NCBI GenBank assembly: GCA_022836915.1
Contig: CP094668.1
Span: forward strand, 3,906,001-3,970,000
Origin: Paenibacillus sp. OVF10
GTDB lineage: Bacteria; Bacillota; Bacilli; Paenibacillales; Paenibacillaceae
Direction: 5' to 3'
DNA: 64,000 nt
The notes beneath the pieces are model-generated. The model was given only the letters and a program-made list of their open reading frames with translations. It was not told where the DNA came from and ran no database searches. The position numbers and the translations under genes were made by a program. Shown one piece after another: positions 20,423 to 29,635 of this stretch (positions within the stretch are counted from its first letter, which is position 1; each line of letters begins with the position of its first letter).

Positions 20423-20976
20423 AGGTGAGTTTATTGCAGAAAAAGAGTTTTAAAAGCAGACGTACACTTACAATTTTGATTGGTGTGATCGCATTGTTAG
20501 CAGGTACATGGGCCATCTCCGAAAATGTATCGACACCCGAATCTCAGCGAGGTAATGCCATTGAAGCTGGTGCCGTGGCCCCTGAGTTCACAGCGGTTAA
20601 TTCAGCAGGCGAACAGGTCAGCCTGTCCGATTATCGGGGCAAAGCCGTCATGATTAACTTTTGGGCTTCATGGTGCACACCTTGTGTAAGGGAGATGCCG
20701 CTCGTTCACCAGATTGCTCAGGACTATAATAATGACGTGGAAACCCTGTTTGTTAACGTGGGGGAATCGAAGGGCACGATTCGTGAGTTCATGGATAAGC
20801 AGGCGTTTGATTTTCCGGTGATCATTGATGTGACGGGTAGCATATCAGGCTTGTATCGTATTACGGGGTTGCCGGCTACGATGGTTATTGATAAGGAAGG
20901 GGAGTTACGACATATATTGCTCGGCGAACTGACTGAAGATATACCTTTACAGCAATGGCTGGAAGAGAGTATCTAA
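20419..20976 (+). CDS. membrane-anchored ResA/TlpA-like thioredoxin
   Basis: A 185-aa thiol-disulfide oxidoreductase: one N-terminal membrane helix (about residues 16-34), then a TlpA/ResA thioredoxin fold with active site WASWCTPCVREMP and cis-proline region TGLPATMV. Such proteins reduce cysteines of cytochrome c or copper-chaperone targets outside the membrane. GTG 20419 overlaps the nosF stop; TTG 20434, just after GAAGGTGAG, is an equally plausible start. As the last gene of the nosDLYF-like run it probably keeps copper-binding cysteines reduced, as ScoI/ResA do in oxidase assembly. Confidence 0.87.
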   Translation: MKVSLLQKKSFKSRRTLTILIGVIALLAGTWAISENVSTPESQRGNAIEAGAVAPEFTAVNSAGEQVSLSDYRGKAVMINFWASWCTPCVREMPLVHQIAQDYNNDVETLFVNVGESKGTIREFMDKQAFDFPVIIDVTGSISGLYRITGLPATMVIDKEGELRHILLGELTEDIPLQQWLEESI

Positions 20977-21078
20977 TCGTAAGCGTTGGATGGTGAGAAA
21001 AGGGGCAGGAACGCTAGAGATCGCCCAAATTTGGAGTAGATGAATGTATGTTAAAAGTAACTACAAAAATATAACATA

Positions 21079-21119
21079 AAAAGGCGGACACCCATCTAAC
21101 GAAGGGGTGTCCGCCTTTG
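21079..21119 (-). terminator. terminator of metE
   Basis: Long stem AAAGGCGGACACCC / GGGGTGTCCGCCTTT. On the minus strand the distal arm runs into a T-run, 38 bp past the metE stop. Confidence 0.88.
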
Positions 21120-21157
21120 CTACTTTTGCTTTTGAAGATATGCTGCTTCGCAGCCGA

Positions 21158-23452
21158 TTACAATACAGCAGCTGAAGCGTGATTGGTACGAGCGATTCTG
21201 GTTGCATCAACCATGTTGCGCAGAGAAGCAACCGTTTCTTCTTGTCCACGGGTTTTCAATCCGCAGTCCGGGTTAATCCAGAACAGCTTCGGATCAAGAA
21301 CACGCAGGGCACGTTCAATCATGCTGCTCATTTCATCTACACTCGGAACACGTGGACTATGGATATCATATACGCCAAGACCGATACCGAGCTCATACGT
21401 ATTTTCTTCAAAACTATGAATCAGTTCACCGTGACTACGGGATGTCTCAATGGAGATAACATCCGCATCCATAGCTTCAATGGAATCAATCATGTCATGG
21501 AATTCGCAATAGCACATATGTGTATGAATTTGGGTCGTTTCATGCACCGTGCACGTGGAGATACGGAACGCTTTGACTGCCCAAGCCAGGTAATCGGCTT
21601 GTTCATTTTCCTTCAGCGGAAGCCCTTCACGAACAGCCGGCTCGTCAACCTGGATCATGCCAATGCCTGCCTGTTCAAGTGCCTCGACTTCCTGTCTCAA
21701 CGCATATGCCAACTGATAGGCAATCTGCTCACGAGCAATGTCTTCGCGTACGAATGACCAGTTCATGATGGTAATCGGGCCAGTGAGCATGCCTTTGACA
21801 GGACGCTCAGTCTGCGATTGGGCATATTTTGTTTCTTCCACCGTCATTTCACCAGTAAACGCAACATCTCCGAAGATGATAGGTGGCTTCACGCAACGTG
21901 AACCATATGATTGAACCCAGCCGAACTGTGTAAAGGCAAAACCGGCAAGTTTCTCGCCAAAGAACTCCACCATGTCGGTACGCTCAAACTCACCATGTAC
22001 CAATACGTCAATTCCGATCTCTTCTTGAATCTTGATCCAGATATCAATCTGATCCCGGATGAAGGCAGCATACTGTTCGTTGTTCAACTCACCCTTGCGC
22101 CACAACTGACGTGCTTTTCTGACTTCAGCAGATTGTGGAAAACTACCAATCGTTGTTGTCGGGAAGAGTGGCAATTGCCATTTGGCCTGTTGGGCTTCAT
22201 GACGCTCTGCAAAAGGACGGGAGCGCTCTGGCTGTTGGACACTGATGGAAGCAACGGCTTTCTGTACAGCGGTGCGATTTCGGTCTTCGGATTGCTGAAG
22301 CGCCTGAAGAGGAAGCTCTGCTTCGTCTATTTTGGCGGTAATCTCTGCACTTGGTGAAGATAAGGCTGCACTCAAAAGAACAATCTCATCCAGCTTTTCA
22401 TCTGCGAATGCAAGAGCATTTTTCAGTTCGGGTGTAAGTTTTACCTCACGTTCTGTTGTAACTGGCACATGCAGCAGGCTGCAAGATGATTGCACGATGA
22501 TACGTTCAGGTGTCACGAACTCAGTTAATTCATTCAGCAAGTTCAGTTTTGCTTGAAGGGAAGCTTTCCAGATCCCACGTCCATCAATAATACCTGCACC
22601 GAGCACTTTGTCTGCCGGGAAACCGGATGTCCGAATGGATTGTGTGTTACCAGAGAGTCCGTGTACAAAATCAAGTCCTACACCTTGAACTGGCAGTGCA
22701 ACAATATCGTTGTAGTTTTCGACAGATTCAAAGTACGTTTGCAACATAATATTCAGGCCTGGAACGGCTGCGGCAAATGTTTTATATATTTTATTCAGAC
22801 GCTGTACGTCTTCATTGCTTAATTTGGTTACCAGGATAGGTTCATCGATCTGCACCCACTGAACGCCTTCGCTTGCAAGTTCTTGAAGCAATTGAGTGTA
22901 AAGTGGCAGCAAGCGGTCCAACCAAGCATCTGTCTCGGATTTATCATAACCTTTGGAGAGCTTCAGGAAGGTTAGCGGTCCACCAATAACCGGTTTACCT
23001 TCAATGCCGAGTTTTTCTTTTGCTTCACGATAAGCGAGAAGTGGTTTGTTTTCCGTCAGAGTTGGGGAAGCCCCGTCCAGTTCAGGTACTATGTAGTGAT
23101 AGTTGGTGTTAAACCATTTTGTCATTTCACTTGCTGCGGCATCTTTCGTTCCCCGGGCAATGCCATAATATACGGACAACGGAACCGAGCCACCATCATA
23201 AGCAAAACGTTTAGGGATAATGCCAAACATCACAGCCGTATCCAGGATATGATCATAATAGCTAAAGTCATTAACCGGAATGATGTCGATGCCTTTCGCT
23301 TGTTGCTTGCGCAAATGATCGATACGAATCTCCTGCAAACGTGCGTGAAATTCTGTTTCCTCCAGCTTACCTGCCCAGAATGCTTCCAACGCTTTCTTCC
23401 ATTCCCGATCAGCACCAATACGCGGATATCCCAATACACTGCTTTTTGTCAT
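21158..23452 (-). CDS. metE: cobalamin-independent methionine synthase
   Basis: MetE transfers the methyl group of 5-methyltetrahydropteroyl-triglutamate to homocysteine in the final step of methionine synthesis. The 764-aa protein has normal length and an intact frame. The C-terminal catalytic half carries the zinc ligands in [14 protein letters not shown] and [11 protein letters not shown] and the substrate motif [11 protein letters not shown]. The N-terminal duplicated barrel starts at [23 protein letters not shown]. It is transcribed alone. I find no S-box or T-box in the 5' leader; instead a 17-bp MET-box-like palindrome lies about 85 bp upstream, pointing to LysR-type activation. Confidence 0.97.
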   Translation of the reverse strand: MTKSSVLGYPRIGADREWKKALEAFWAGKLEETEFHARLQEIRIDHLRKQQAKGIDIIPVNDFSYYDHILDTAVMFGIIPKRFAYDGGSVPLSVYYGIARGTKDAAASEMTKWFNTNYHYIVPELDGASPTLTENKPLLAYREAKEKLGIEGKPVIGGPLTFLKLSKGYDKSETDAWLDRLLPLYTQLLQELASEGVQWVQIDEPILVTKLSNEDVQRLNKIYKTFAAAVPGLNIMLQTYFESVENYNDIVALPVQGVGLDFVHGLSGNTQSIRTSGFPADKVLGAGIIDGRGIWKASLQAKLNLLNELTEFVTPERIIVQSSCSLLHVPVTTEREVKLTPELKNALAFADEKLDEIVLLSAALSSPSAEITAKIDEAELPLQALQQSEDRNRTAVQKAVASISVQQPERSRPFAERHEAQQAKWQLPLFPTTTIGSFPQSAEVRKARQLWRKGELNNEQYAAFIRDQIDIWIKIQEEIGIDVLVHGEFERTDMVEFFGEKLAGFAFTQFGWVQSYGSRCVKPPIIFGDVAFTGEMTVEETKYAQSQTERPVKGMLTGPITIMNWSFVREDIAREQIAYQLAYALRQEVEALEQAGIGMIQVDEPAVREGLPLKENEQADYLAWAVKAFRISTCTVHETTQIHTHMCYCEFHDMIDSIEAMDADVISIETSRSHGELIHSFEENTYELGIGLGVYDIHSPRVPSVDEMSSMIERALRVLDPKLFWINPDCGLKTRGQEETVASLRNMVDATRIARTNHASAAVL

Positions 23453-23523
23453 CGTTTAAAACCCCTCTGCTTTTATGTTACACAAAATTTATCACAGATT
23501 CAGAGTTATAATGTAATTCCATT

Positions 23524-23554
23524 AAATTATACCTAGTTATAGCCTGAGGCTATA
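23524..23554 (-). promoter_or_regulatory. metE promoter with MET-box-like LysR site
   Basis: TATAGCCTGAGGCTATA at 23538-23554 is a perfect inverted repeat around one central base. It has the layout of the streptococcal MtaR/MetR MET-box (TATAG-N2-TSA-N2-CTATA). On the minus strand a TATAAT -10 (23524-23529) lies just downstream with no good -35, as expected for an activator-dependent promoter. Confidence 0.65.
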
Positions 23555-23670
23555 TCCAAAGGTGTATGCTTCATAAGTTGAATTAACGAGTATTTACACT
23601 TGCCACTCCGATGACAGAATAACCTTCCAACTCAGCTAAGGATAATTAATAGATCGTAATCATATTTTGT

Positions 23671-23916
23671 ATGCTTTTGCATTCGCTCGGGATAATAGAA
23701 AGTAAAAAGGTGGATGAGTATGGTAAATTGCCTGTGAGATTACCAACTATTATCAGGAAAATCATATGCCGGTACCTAGCTACCGGCTATATGATATCCA
23801 CGTATTGGAACTTAAAAGGCGCACACAAGGTGGTTATAACTTTCGAACCGTTCTGGAAGTCAGAACTTTCTACGGTCCACATAACCCCCATATGGGAAAG
23901 AGATCATTACGTTTGA
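23671..23916 (+). CDS. doubtful small ORF, weak AbrB-like resemblance
   Basis: An 81-codon frame in an otherwise empty stretch (23555-23984). The segment KKVDEYGKLPVRLPTIIRK faintly resembles the VDExGR...P..IR core of AbrB/SpoVT regulators but has two extra residues. The rest, rich in aromatic residues, is unlike that fold. There is no clear ribosome site. It may be chance or a gene remnant. Confidence 0.2.
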   Translation: MLLHSLGIIESKKVDEYGKLPVRLPTIIRKIICRYLATGYMISTYWNLKGAHKVVITFEPFWKSELSTVHITPIWERDHYV

Positions 23917-23984
23917 AATAGACACCACTAATGTTACAATGGTTAACTACGTTCATACGAATGATTGAAAGGAAGGCGGTACGC

Positions 23985-24608
23985 ATGAATCTGTATCACA
24001 TCCAGTCCACCGTGCACGGAGTCAACAGAGTAGCATCATTTCTGGAAGACAATTATATTGGTATTGCTTGGTCAGGTACAGGGGATCTGGAGCAAACGCC
24101 CCCGGAGTTATGGAAGGAACAGTTAGTTCAACACTATAGCTTGGATGAAGCAGAATTGGCGAGCACACACGCGACACTACATATGTTTGCTAACCTCATG
24201 CAGGATGGAGATTATGTATTAATTAGCGATGATGAATGGACGTATGTTGGGGATATCGGGGATTATTATTACGACGATTCCGCTGGCACAGAAAACGACT
24301 TGATCTGTCACCGTCGGGGAGTTACATGGTTGGGTCGTATTCCTCTCGCTGAGCTGAATGACAAAGTGCAGGCACTGCAAAATGATTCAGCCATCCTTGC
24401 GAAGTTTGAGTATCCCATATCACAAGCACAGCTGGATCGAGGTCTTGCAGTCAGTATAACAGCCGAAGCAACCAACTCTCTCTCAACAGGGGTAGATGAA
24501 GCCACGATTCAGACAGCTCTCCAGGTGCTGAGAGAAGCGTTACACAGTGAAGAAGAAGAGCTGCGAATTCGTGCGGCTACAGCCATTTTGCAGTATGCCA
24601 AACAATAG
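23985..24608 (+). CDS. conserved hypothetical protein, PUA/EVE- or Mrr-N-like
   Basis: A 207-aa protein from ATG 23985 after AAAGGAAGGCGG. I do not recognise a named family. The stretch MQDGDYVLISDDEWTYVGDI, followed by CHRRGVTWLGRIPLAELND, reads like the compact beta-barrel wing seen in PUA/EVE domains and in the N-terminal region of Mrr-type restriction proteins: a WxG-like core, then a CHRR-VxWL strand. The last 50 residues are helical (ATIQTALQVLREALHSEEEE). No nuclease motif is present. It stands alone, so no function is claimed. Confidence 0.6.
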   Translation: MNLYHIQSTVHGVNRVASFLEDNYIGIAWSGTGDLEQTPPELWKEQLVQHYSLDEAELASTHATLHMFANLMQDGDYVLISDDEWTYVGDIGDYYYDDSAGTENDLICHRRGVTWLGRIPLAELNDKVQALQNDSAILAKFEYPISQAQLDRGLAVSITAEATNSLSTGVDEATIQTALQVLREALHSEEEELRIRAATAILQYAKQ

Positions 24609-24675
24609 GAAGACTATGCTAAGAATGGTTTCTGGGTTTAGACGGTAACCATTCGCGGATCAGCAAATTTACTAT

Positions 24676-25296
24676 TTATAACCCTTGAGTAAGTTCTGAG
24701 ATCTGTTCATTTACATTCACATGACTTCGTCCACCGTGGTAACAAATCACAGATGAAATGTCGAGTTCCATATACTTTTTCAAGGAGCAACGAGCCGTTT
24801 CGATATCCAGCGTAGTAGGTTCATGAATGCCTCCAAGCCTGCCGTCTACACTATACATTGAATCTCCGGCGATGAGCGTCTTGCTGCCCATCAAATATAG
24901 ACTGATATGACCTGGCGTATGACCAGGTGTATGAATAACACGAATTCCGCCGCAAAACGGCAGTTCCTGACCATCAGTTACCGTTTCATCTACTTTGCCC
25001 ATTGGAGGATGCTCAAGGTGACCGTCTTTGAGAAGAGGGAGCTGTCCCTCAATATATGGCTTATCCAGCGCATGCGCATATATCTTGACTTGTGAGCCAC
25101 ACTCCTGCAAAATCTCGGGAAGACACCCGATATGGTCCACATCCTGATGCGTCAAAATCACTGCTTTAAGTCGGCTGATCGGCACACCAATCTTTTCGAG
25201 TGTGATACGCAAATCGTCATATTGTCCAGGGAATCCGGTATCAATTAACACAACCATTTCTTCATCCCATATCAGAACGAAATTCATATACATCAT
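24676..25296 (-). CDS. metallo-beta-lactamase-fold hydrolase (YflN-like), possibly short at the N-terminus
   Basis: A 206-aa MBL-fold protein with the metal motif THQDVDHIG (HxxxDH variant), HTPGHTPGHISLYL, the aspartate in IAGDSMYSVDG and a late histidine in ICYHGGRSH. These match the YflN/YobT-like hydrolases, a family mostly of unknown substrate. The protein starts almost at the VVLIDTGFPG strand. Related proteins usually have some 20 more residues before this, and upstream codons hit stops at once, with only a weak ACGAG ribosome site. The start may be truncated. It is a single gene, convergent with the preceding hypothetical gene. Confidence 0.8.
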   Translation of the reverse strand: MMYMNFVLIWDEEMVVLIDTGFPGQYDDLRITLEKIGVPISRLKAVILTHQDVDHIGCLPEILQECGSQVKIYAHALDKPYIEGQLPLLKDGHLEHPPMGKVDETVTDGQELPFCGGIRVIHTPGHTPGHISLYLMGSKTLIAGDSMYSVDGRLGGIHEPTTLDIETARCSLKKYMELDISSVICYHGGRSHVNVNEQISELTQGL

Positions 25297-25475
25297 TGCT
25301 CGTTATATTTCTTATGTAAACGAATAAAGACGGCAATAAGATACGTTCGGGTATTTATAGGGTGTACTTATAGAAATATTCAATGAATGGGGGAATTGAC
25401 GCTTGCTGTTGGGAATGATAATTTAGATATATCATTTAAACCAATAAGTCCAATAAGATAAAGGGGGTATGTGGG

Positions 25476-25946
25476 ATGACACATATCGTGCATGCAGCAG
25501 CTGAAGATATTCGGAGCGAAGATTCGCTGTTATTGATCAAGGAACTGAGTGAAGAACTCGGTTTGTTATATGGCGGTGATGGAACGGCGGGATTTCAACT
25601 GTCAGACGTTGAGGTGCCACGTGCGGCTTTTATCGTTGCCAGGATCGACGGGTATCCGGTCGGTTGCGGAGCACTTAGACCCCTTGATGATACATCTGTA
25701 GAAGTTAAACGCATGTATACACGCAGTGGTTACCGCCGTAAGGGGATTGCCCAGGCGATATTGGCCGAGGCAGAGCGTCTTGCGAACGAACTTGGTTATA
25801 CCAATCTGAAACTGCAAACAGGGCCCTTGCAGCCAGAAGCTGCAGCGCTGTATGAGCGTGTAGGGTATTACCGAATTCCTGTTTTCAGTGGCAATTGGGA
25901 CAGAGTGTTGGCCTACCAGAAAGATCTGGTACACGAAAAAGTATAA
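25476..25946 (+). CDS. GNAT-family N-acetyltransferase
   Basis: A 156-aa acetyltransferase with the acetyl-CoA-binding motif A at RSGYRRKGIAQAILAEAE (about residues 84-101) and the C-terminal ALYERVGYYRIPVF motif B. The substrate cannot be deduced. It starts at ATG 25476 after AAAGGGGGTATG and is followed by a good terminator, so it is monocistronic. Confidence 0.88.
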   Translation: MTHIVHAAAEDIRSEDSLLLIKELSEELGLLYGGDGTAGFQLSDVEVPRAAFIVARIDGYPVGCGALRPLDDTSVEVKRMYTRSGYRRKGIAQAILAEAERLANELGYTNLKLQTGPLQPEAAALYERVGYYRIPVFSGNWDRVLAYQKDLVHEKV

Positions 25947-26003
25947 TTCTACGAATTACAGCTTTTATTTGCTGAACGGACAGAGGAACACAAGATAAAA
26001 GTA

Positions 26004-26031
26004 AAAAAGTCGCCGATTGGCGACTTTTTGC
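26004..26031 (+). terminator. terminator of the GNAT gene
   Basis: Stem AAAAGTCGCC / GGCGACTTTT with a GATT loop and a T-run. Confidence 0.87.
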
Positions 26032-26088
26032 ATTTTAACATACTGCATTTACTCCAATTATCTCATCTGAAAATACAGACAAAAGCGT

Positions 26089-26457
26089 TTAATCCGTTGC
26101 GCTATTATTGATCGAAGGTTCTTGGTGTTGGACACCCCATTCGCATAGTCCTTCCAAAACGGGCAATAACGTTTCAGCTTTGGCTGTCAGACGGTACTCG
26201 ACTTTAGGAGGGACTTGGGGATATTCTTTCCGCTCCACCATACCATCTGCTTCCAATTCTTTGAGCTGTGAACTCAGCGTTTTATACGTGATGGCGCCGA
26301 TCTGTCTTTTAAGTTCATTGAAGCGGACAGGCTGGTTATCAGCCAGAAGATACATAATCACCATTTTCCATTTGCCACCAATAACGGACAACGTGTATCC
26401 AAAAGGGGTATCTTGAATATTTTTAACTTTACCGTGGTATTCAGCCATACTCATCAT
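26089..26457 (-). CDS. HxlR-family transcriptional regulator
   Basis: A 122-aa winged-helix regulator with the family hallmarks VIGGKWKMVIMYLL, RFNELKRQIGAITYKTLSSQL and the basic wing EYPQVPPKVEYRLT. HxlR proteins (YodB, HypR, HxlR) often respond to electrophiles or aldehydes, sometimes through cysteine, but this protein has no conserved N-terminal cysteine. It is divergent from the arginase-like gene, with two dyads between them, so that gene is its probable target. Confidence 0.9.
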   Translation of the reverse strand: MMSMAEYHGKVKNIQDTPFGYTLSVIGGKWKMVIMYLLADNQPVRFNELKRQIGAITYKTLSSQLKELEADGMVERKEYPQVPPKVEYRLTAKAETLLPVLEGLCEWGVQHQEPSINNSATD

Positions 26458-26475
26458 TCACACTATCCTTCCAGG

Positions 26476-26550
26476 TAGTACCTATCCTAAAAGACCGTAC
26501 TATTTATTTGTTTGGGCTCAGTTTATACTAACCTTACTTTGAAGTAAAGG
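26476..26550. promoter_or_regulatory. divergent HxlR operator region
   Basis: Two dyads lie between the divergent genes: TAGTAC / GTACTA arms at 26476-26481 and 26497-26502, and an almost perfect palindrome CCTTACTTTGAAGTAAAGG at 26532-26550. The second overlaps the ribosome site region of the arginase-like gene. GTAC-containing dyads are typical of HxlR-family operators. Confidence 0.55.
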
Positions 26551-26559
26551 GGATTTACG

Positions 26560-27417
26560 ATGACTCAAAAAACAATACGTTTACTTATGCCACAATGGCA
26601 AGGTGGAGATAATCCTAACTACTCTTTTGGAGCGGAGCTGCTTGCATGGCTTGCACCTGACAATGATCAACCTCTCATTCATGTTCCTGTTGAGGCTTAT
26701 GATGGAACATCTCTGGTAAGCGAGAACGGGATAAAAGGCAGAACACAGCTACTTCAGCAATTGCAGGCTGCCCAGCATATTATTCAAGCTCACCAGCCCG
26801 ATCGCATTGTCATGTTTGGCGGTGACTGTTTGGTTGAACAAGCCCCGTTTGCTTATTTAAATGAACGATATAGCGGAGAACTTGGTTTGATATGGATTGA
26901 TGCACATGGTGATCTGGTTAGATACGAGGGTTATGACAACGGTCATACTTTACCGCTTGGGAACCTTCTTGGGGAAGGCGATCCGGAGTTTGCCAAACAT
27001 GTTAGTGTCCCCTTGAAGCCCGAACATGTCTTCATGGCCGGGTTGACAGCCCCCACGGAACAGGAAACCGAAGTGATTCAAAGATTGGGTATCCGAACGG
27101 CTGGAACTGAAGAATTAACCCATGGCATGGATTCGATTAAGAAGTGGATTAAAGAGACTCGTATCAAACGTCTGGCAATTCACCTTGATCTGGATGTGCT
27201 TGATCCCAACATGTTCCGTTCATTGTTATTCGCCAAACCAGGGGAACCTTATGTGTTTTCACCAGCGGGAACCATGCAATTACCTCACTTGCTTCATCTG
27301 ATCAGAGAACTGTCTGAAGAAACAGATGTAGTTGGATTAGGGATAACTGAGCATATGCCGTGGGATGCCATTAACTTGAAAAATTTGCTTGGAGAAATAC
27401 CTATCCTGAACCAGTGA
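26560..27417 (+). CDS. arginase/ureohydrolase-family protein with a His-to-Cys change
   Basis: A 285-aa ureohydrolase-fold protein. The family's metal motifs are all recognisable: GGDC (usually GGDH), IDAHGD (DAHxD) and HLDLDVLDP (DxDxxDP). Five of the six classical manganese ligands are present and the first histidine is replaced by cysteine. The family includes arginase, agmatinase and formiminoglutamase; with the ligand swap I would not assign a substrate. It is controlled, probably, by the divergent HxlR regulator. The MFS gene 138 bp downstream may be co-expressed. Confidence 0.8.
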   Translation: MTQKTIRLLMPQWQGGDNPNYSFGAELLAWLAPDNDQPLIHVPVEAYDGTSLVSENGIKGRTQLLQQLQAAQHIIQAHQPDRIVMFGGDCLVEQAPFAYLNERYSGELGLIWIDAHGDLVRYEGYDNGHTLPLGNLLGEGDPEFAKHVSVPLKPEHVFMAGLTAPTEQETEVIQRLGIRTAGTEELTHGMDSIKKWIKETRIKRLAIHLDLDVLDPNMFRSLLFAKPGEPYVFSPAGTMQLPHLLHLIRELSEETDVVGLGITEHMPWDAINLKNLLGEIPILNQ

Positions 27418-27555
27418 TATAGGATAACAAGAATATATCAGAATACTGATATAACGAGTCAAAATATAGGAAGATTACAGATAGAGATATCAATATTATT
27501 ATATGGGTGGTTCGACGAGAATCAGAAATTAAACAAACTGAGGAGAGACACCCAG

Positions 27556-28734
27556 ATGGTCACGTTATTGTTAGTCATTATTTATCTCGCATTTATAGGG
27601 CTGGGATTACCTGATGCTTTACTTGGCAGTGCCTGGTCCGTTATGAAAAACGATATACATGCGACAACAGAAATGGCTGGTTACATATCGCTAATCATTT
27701 CATTTAGTACAGTCGTGTCCAGTCTGTCCGCCAGCCGATTGTTACACCGGTTCGGAACGGGTAAAGTCACATTATTCAGTATCCTCTCAACAACGATCGC
27801 GCTGTTGGGATTCTCATTCTCTGAGAATTTTGTGTTTTTACTGATTCTGGCGATCCCTCTCGGCTTAGGTGCAGGTTCAGTGGATGCGGCACTAAGTAAT
27901 TATGTAGCCTTGCATTTCAAGGCCAAGCATATGAACTGGTTGCATTGTTTCTGGGGAATTGGCGCAGTGACAGGCCCACTCGTTATGGCATATTGGCTGA
28001 ATCAAGCAAACAACTGGCGTGCAGGATACGTTACTGTGGGGTTGATTTTGCTTGGGATCGTGGTGATCTTATTATCAACTTTGTCTCTATGGAAGATTTT
28101 TGAGAAGGGAAGAGTAGATGGTTCAGGTGATGAGAAGAAACGCGTAAGCAACCGTGAGGCCATACGTATCCCCGGCGTGAAAATGTCGATGCTTGCGATG
28201 CTCTGTTACAATGGTTCCGAAACTGCTGCCGGTCTGTGGATGGCTTCTTTCTTCATTGTTAGCAAAGGAGTTTCTCCAGGTACTGCCGCAGCACTTTCCT
28301 CTCTATTTTTCATTGGCATTATCTTGGGCCGTGTAATCTCAGGTTTTCTTTCGACTCATGTATCCAGCAAAAATCTCATTAGATATGGTGGAATCGTTGG
28401 ATGCTTCGGATTGGTTATCCTGGTTATGCCGGTACCGTACTGGGTTGCCGCAGGTGCTTTATTTATCGTGGGATTGGGCGGAGCACCGATCTACCCGAGC
28501 ATTGTTCATGCGACACCGGAACGCTTCGGCGAGAAGGCATCCCCAAGTGTAATTGGACTTGAAATGGCCAGTGCCTATACAGGTTCAACACTCATCCCGT
28601 TAGGTATGGGACTCATAGCCAGCCAATGGGGAATGTCAATGGTACCCCTGATCCTGCTGATTCTGTTCAGTGTCATGTTCGTGGCTACAGAGCTGGTTAA
28701 CAGAAGTAACAAGGCTACGCGCTTGACCGTCTAG
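27556..28734 (+). CDS. MFS transporter
   Basis: A 392-aa major-facilitator protein with 12 predicted helices, the opening GLGLPDALLGSAWSVM and a central basic loop (GDEKKRVSNREAIRIP). The first half resembles the fucose-permease/Bacillus YfkF-like subgroup. Substrate and direction are unknown. ATG 27556 follows GAGGAGAGACACCC. The gap from the arginase-like gene holds a perfect dyad (TATATCAG / CTGATATA, 27434-27453) without a T-run, so the two genes may have separate control. Confidence 0.85.
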   Translation: MVTLLLVIIYLAFIGLGLPDALLGSAWSVMKNDIHATTEMAGYISLIISFSTVVSSLSASRLLHRFGTGKVTLFSILSTTIALLGFSFSENFVFLLILAIPLGLGAGSVDAALSNYVALHFKAKHMNWLHCFWGIGAVTGPLVMAYWLNQANNWRAGYVTVGLILLGIVVILLSTLSLWKIFEKGRVDGSGDEKKRVSNREAIRIPGVKMSMLAMLCYNGSETAAGLWMASFFIVSKGVSPGTAAALSSLFFIGIILGRVISGFLSTHVSSKNLIRYGGIVGCFGLVILVMPVPYWVAAGALFIVGLGGAPIYPSIVHATPERFGEKASPSVIGLEMASAYTGSTLIPLGMGLIASQWGMSMVPLILLILFSVMFVATELVNRSNKATRLTV

Positions 28735-28772
28735 CTCTTGCTATAGGTCATTAAGGCTCTGCCACTATACAA

Positions 28773-28805
28773 CAAAGGAACAACCATCGCTGGTTGTTCC
28801 TTTTG
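28773..28805. terminator. bidirectional terminator between MFS gene and uppP
   Basis: Stem AAAGGAACAACCA / TGGTTGTTCCTTT with loop TCGC and T-runs on both strands, between two convergent genes. Confidence 0.88.
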
Positions 28806-28822
28806 GTGTGAGAAGTCTATTT

Positions 28823-29635
28823 TTATAAGAAGATTAGTAACAATGTTCCTGCGGCAAAACAGTAATACGAAAAGTATTTCAGGTTGCCTTTGGCCATAAT
28901 GCCCATAAACCATCTCATGGAGAAGTAGGTGACAAAAAGTGTCGTGATGAATGCGATCAGATAAGGGATAGCGAGTTGTGATCGATTCGGATCATTGGCA
29001 ATGTCGGATACACCCATAATGAGTCCACCAATACTAATGGGAATGTACAGCATAAAGGAGAACTTCAAAGCTGTTTCCTGTTTCATGCCGACAGCGATGG
29101 ACGCAATTACAGTTGCCCCTGAGCGGCTTATGCCCGGAATAAGAGCGACCGCCTGAGCCAGTCCTACCAACAATGCATCTTTCGTAGACAGATCACCATC
29201 TTGCTTGCGACCACGAAGATTACGAATAAGCCACAAGGCAACCCCGGTGATTAATAGCGCGATGGAAACGGTATATACGGACGAGAAAATTTCTTCAATC
29301 CGGTCCTTGAACAGGACCGCAACGACAGCAGCAGGGATCGTACCAATAATTATGTATAAGCAAAACATGAAGTCTGCTCGATATTCTTCTTTACGAGTAC
29401 GCAGGTAACCTAATGCACCAATAATCAATTTTTTGATATCTTCCCGGAAAATAAAAATAATAGCGATAAGTGATGCTGTGTTTGTTAAAATCTCAAATGA
29501 CAATCCATTCTGCTTGATGCCCATCAGTTTCTGGGCGATGATCAGATGACCGCTTGAGGAGACGGGAATCGGCTCCGTTGCACCTTGAACAATACCTAAA
29601 AATAAATACTTTAACCACAATATAATCTCTTCCAT
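28823..29635 (-). CDS. uppP: undecaprenyl-diphosphatase UppP (BacA)
   Basis: UppP dephosphorylates undecaprenyl pyrophosphate at the outer face of the membrane, recycling the lipid carrier for peptidoglycan and giving bacitracin tolerance. The 270-aa polytopic protein has both signature motifs: [14 protein letters not shown] near residue 18 (the family usually reads GxTEFLPVSSxGH) and the phosphatase motif PGISRSGAT near 165. Length is normal. It is monocistronic. Confidence 0.95.
   Translation of the reverse strand: MEEIILWLKYLFLGIVQGATEPIPVSSSGHLIIAQKLMGIKQNGLSFEILTNTASLIAIIFIFREDIKKLIIGALGYLRTRKEEYRADFMFCLYIIIGTIPAAVVAVLFKDRIEEIFSSVYTVSIALLITGVALWLIRNLRGRKQDGDLSTKDALLVGLAQAVALIPGISRSGATVIASIAVGMKQETALKFSFMLYIPISIGGLIMGVSDIANDPNRSQLAIPYLIAFITTLFVTYFSMRWFMGIMAKGNLKYFSYYCFAAGTLLLIFL

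Noticed and set aside
21179..21757. 192-codon plus-strand frame inside metE
   Set aside because: It lies antisense to the strongly conserved MetE catalytic domain, has no ribosome site and shows no family motif.
23453..23530. SAM riboswitch in the metE leader
   Set aside because: The leader is short and AT-rich and lacks the S-box core sequences.
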